Of a DNA stretch of 7,792 bases, positions 6,216 to 7,792 are shown one piece after another (the stretch's first letter is position 1; every line of letters begins with the position of its first letter). This DNA is from Pseudomonadota bacterium. GTDB lineage: Bacteria; Pseudomonadota; Gammaproteobacteria; Burkholderiales; Burkholderiaceae_E. The notes beneath the pieces were generated by a model that did no database searches, had not been told where the DNA came from, and worked only from the letters and a program-made list of their open reading frames with translations. Position numbers and translations under genes: made by a program. Location: positions 1 through 7,792 of the forward strand of contig JAEWEW010000119.1 of assembly GCA_023389175.1 (NCBI GenBank), read 5' to 3'.

Positions 6216-7625
6216 ATGTCGACCCATTCCCGCACCCTGTACGACAAGCTCTGGGACGCCCATGTGGTGAACCAGGACGAGGACGGCACCAGCCTCCTCT
6301 ACGTGGACCGTCACCTGCTTCACGAGGTGACCAGTCCCCAGGCCTTCGAGGGCATCGCCGCCGCGAACCGCAGGTTGTGGCGCGTCGACGCCAACCTCGC
6401 GGTGGTGGACCACAACGTGCCCACTACGGACCGCGCGCACGGGATCGCTGATCCCATCTCCCGCCTGCAGGTGGAGACGCTTGACCGCAACGCGCAGGAG
6501 TTCGGCGTCACCTACTTCGACATCGCCGACCGTCGCCAGGGCATCGTGCACGTGATCGGGCCGGAGCAGGGCGCGACGCTGCCGGGCATGACGGTCGTCT
6601 GCGGGGATTCGCACACCAGCACCCACGGTGCCTTCGCCTGCCTTGCCTTCGGCATTGGCACGTCCGAGGTGGAGCATGCGCTCGCCACCCAGACCATCGT
6701 CGCGAAGAAGCAGAAGAGCATGCGGATCGAGGTGGAGGGGCCGCTGCCGCGCGGCGTCACCGCCAAGGACCTGATCCTCGCCGTGATCGGCCGCATCGGC
6801 ACCGCCGGCGGCACCGGCCATGCCATCGAGTTCGCCGGCTCCACCATCCGCTCGCTCTCGATGGAAGGCCGCATGACCGTCTGCAATATGGCGATCGAAG
6901 CCGGCGCCCGCAGCGGCATGGTTGCGGTGGACGACACCACCATCGAATACCTGAAGGGCCGGCCGATGGCGCCCAAGGGCGAGCTTTGGGACAAGGCGGT
7001 CGCCTACTGGCGCACGCTGCGCTCGGATCCGGGCGCCCGCTTCGACAGCGTCATCCGTATGGACGCGAGCAAGCTCGCGCCGTACGTGAGCTGGGGCACC
7101 TCGCCGGAGATGGTCGCCACCATCGATGACCGGGTACCGGACCCGGACCGGGAGAAGGACGCGGTCCGCCGCGAGGGCATGGCCCGCGCGCTGGCATACA
7201 TGGGGCTCGAGCCGAACACCCCGATCGACCGCATCGCGGTGGACAAGGTGTTCATCGGGTCCTGCACCAACTCGCGCATCGAGGACCTGCGCCAGGCCGC
7301 CGCGGTGGTGAAGGGCCGCCGCAAGGCGGATTCGGTGAAGCTTGCGATGGTCGTGCCGGGGTCCGGCCTGGTGAAGATCCAGGCCGAGGCCGAGGGGCTG
7401 GACAAGATCTTCCGGGCCGCCGGCTTCGAATGGCGGGAGCCCGGCTGCTCCATGTGCCTCGCGATGAATGCGGACCGGCTGGAGCCGGGCGAGCGCTGCG
7501 CCTCCACCTCCAACCGCAACTTCGAGGGCCGGCAGGGCGCCGGCGGCCGGACCCACCTGGTGAGCCCGGCCATGGCCGCCGCCGCCGGCGTCTTCGGCCA
7601 TTTCGTGGACGTGAGGAGACTATGA
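6216..7625 (+). CDS. leuC: 3-isopropylmalate dehydratase large subunit
   Basis: The large subunit (469 aa; E. coli 466) of isopropylmalate isomerase. With LeuD it converts 2-isopropylmalate to 3-isopropylmalate in leucine synthesis in the cytosol. It belongs to the aconitase superfamily. The [4Fe-4S] ligands are Cys350 in IGSCTNSRIEDLR, and Cys411 and Cys414 in PGCSMCLAMN. Other family blocks are LYDKLWDAHVV (8-18), VDHNVPTTD (64-72), CGDSHTSTHGAF (129-140), GIGTSEVEHALATQT (146-160), and STSNRNFEGRQG (430-441). The start is firm: the in-frame stop TAA at 6204-6206 blocks any upstream start, ATG 6216 is the first start codon after it, and homology begins within eight residues. No Shine-Dalgarno precedes it. 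A purine-rich AGGGAGG at 6154-6160 is 55 nt away and has no start codon at usable distance. The stop overlaps leuD as ATGA. No leucine-rich leader peptide is visible in the 60-bp gap upstream. Confidence 0.98.
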   Translation: MSTHSRTLYDKLWDAHVVNQDEDGTSLLYVDRHLLHEVTSPQAFEGIAAANRRLWRVDANLAVVDHNVPTTDRAHGIADPISRLQVETLDRNAQEFGVTYFDIADRRQGIVHVIGPEQGATLPGMTVVCGDSHTSTHGAFACLAFGIGTSEVEHALATQTIVAKKQKSMRIEVEGPLPRGVTAKDLILAVIGRIGTAGGTGHAIEFAGSTIRSLSMEGRMTVCNMAIEAGARSGMVAVDDTTIEYLKGRPMAPKGELWDKAVAYWRTLRSDPGARFDSVIRMDASKLAPYVSWGTSPEMVATIDDRVPDPDREKDAVRREGMARALAYMGLEPNTPIDRIAVDKVFIGSCTNSRIEDLRQAAAVVKGRRKADSVKLAMVVPGSGLVKIQAEAEGLDKIFRAAGFEWREPGCSMCLAMNADRLEPGERCASTSNRNFEGRQGAGGRTHLVSPAMAAAAGVFGHFVDVRRL

Positions 7626-7792
7626 GACCGTTCACCGTGCACCGCGGCATCGTGGCGCCGCTGGACCGGGCCAACGTCGATACCGACGCCATCATCCCCA
7701 AGCAGTTCCTCAAGTCGATCAAGCGCTCGGGCTTCGGTCCGAACCTGTTCGACGAGTGGCGCTACCTGGACCATGGCGAGCCGGGCATGGAC
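7622..7792 (+). CDS. leuD: 3-isopropylmalate dehydratase small subunit, 5' part
   Basis: The first 57 codons are present; the window ends mid-gene. The sequence opens MRPFTVHRGIVAPLDRANVD and continues TDAIIPKQFLKSIKRSGFG, followed by NLFDEWRYLD. This matches the N terminus of E. coli LeuD, including the NVDTDAIIPKQFL signature. LeuD supplies the swivelling small domain of the isopropylmalate isomerase and is inactive without LeuC. The ATG overlaps the leuC stop by 4 bp, and AGGAG (7614-7618) lies just upstream inside leuC. Translation is therefore probably coupled to leuC, which suits equal production of the two subunits. leuB often follows in proteobacteria but is outside the window. Confidence 0.97.
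   Translation, partial: MRPFTVHRGIVAPLDRANVDTDAIIPKQFLKSIKRSGFGPNLFDEWRYLDHGEPGMD

Noticed and set aside
6207..7601. A 464-codon minus-strand frame covering leuC
   Set aside because: It is the antisense shadow of leuC. Its composition is dominated by Gly, Ala, His, Arg and Val, with no motif.
1..7792. Search for defence systems, mobile elements, CRISPR arrays, prophage or a novel gene cassette
   Set aside because: All seven plus-strand genes belong to recognised families and cover nearly everything after position 343. No tandem or terminal repeats, transposase, integrase or unexplained stretch above 300 bp was found.

Overview
This is a GC-rich (roughly 70% by eye) bacterial chromosomal window. 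It holds one tRNA gene on the minus strand and seven protein-coding genes, the last one cut by the window edge, all packed head to tail on the plus strand. Protein similarity by recall (GluRS, AroC, LeuC/LeuD, an HcaT-like permease and a LoiP-like lipoprotein protease resembling their E. coli counterparts) and the genomically encoded CCA end of the tRNA suggest a GC-rich proteobacterium, most likely a gammaproteobacterium. The exact lineage cannot be fixed from the sequence alone.

Layout. Positions 1-155 hold a terminator-like hairpin followed by tRNA-Val(CAC) on the minus strand. Positions 156-343 form a short divergent intergenic region with an AT-rich patch that may carry promoter elements. 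A tightly spaced plus-strand array follows. It runs SCP2-type thiolase (344-1516), gltX (1513-2985, TTG start overlapping the thiolase stop), aroC (3008-4120), an HcaT-like MFS permease (about 4135-5334) and an M48 lipoprotein metalloprotease (5331-6155, ATGA overlap). After a 60-bp gap come leuC (6216-7625) and leuD (7622 to the window end, ATGA overlap).

How the genes relate. The array mixes housekeeping roles: charging tRNA-Glu (gltX), the last common step of aromatic amino acid synthesis (aroC), the isopropylmalate isomerase of leucine synthesis (leuC with leuD), a cell-envelope protease, an uncharacterised importer and a thiolase. Spacing suggests one transcription unit from the thiolase to the protease. 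A possible second promoter lies directly in front of leuC. LeuC and LeuD must form one heterodimeric enzyme; the other neighbours share no obvious pathway.

I found no mobile element, CRISPR array, phage gene, defence system or unknown gene cassette. The window looks like ordinary core genome. The points worth a second look are small: a possibly leaderless leuC, a GluRS that has lost most of its zinc site, the unusual start codons of gltX and the permease, an atypical lipobox, and an SCP2-type thiolase coupled to an aminoacyl-tRNA synthetase.
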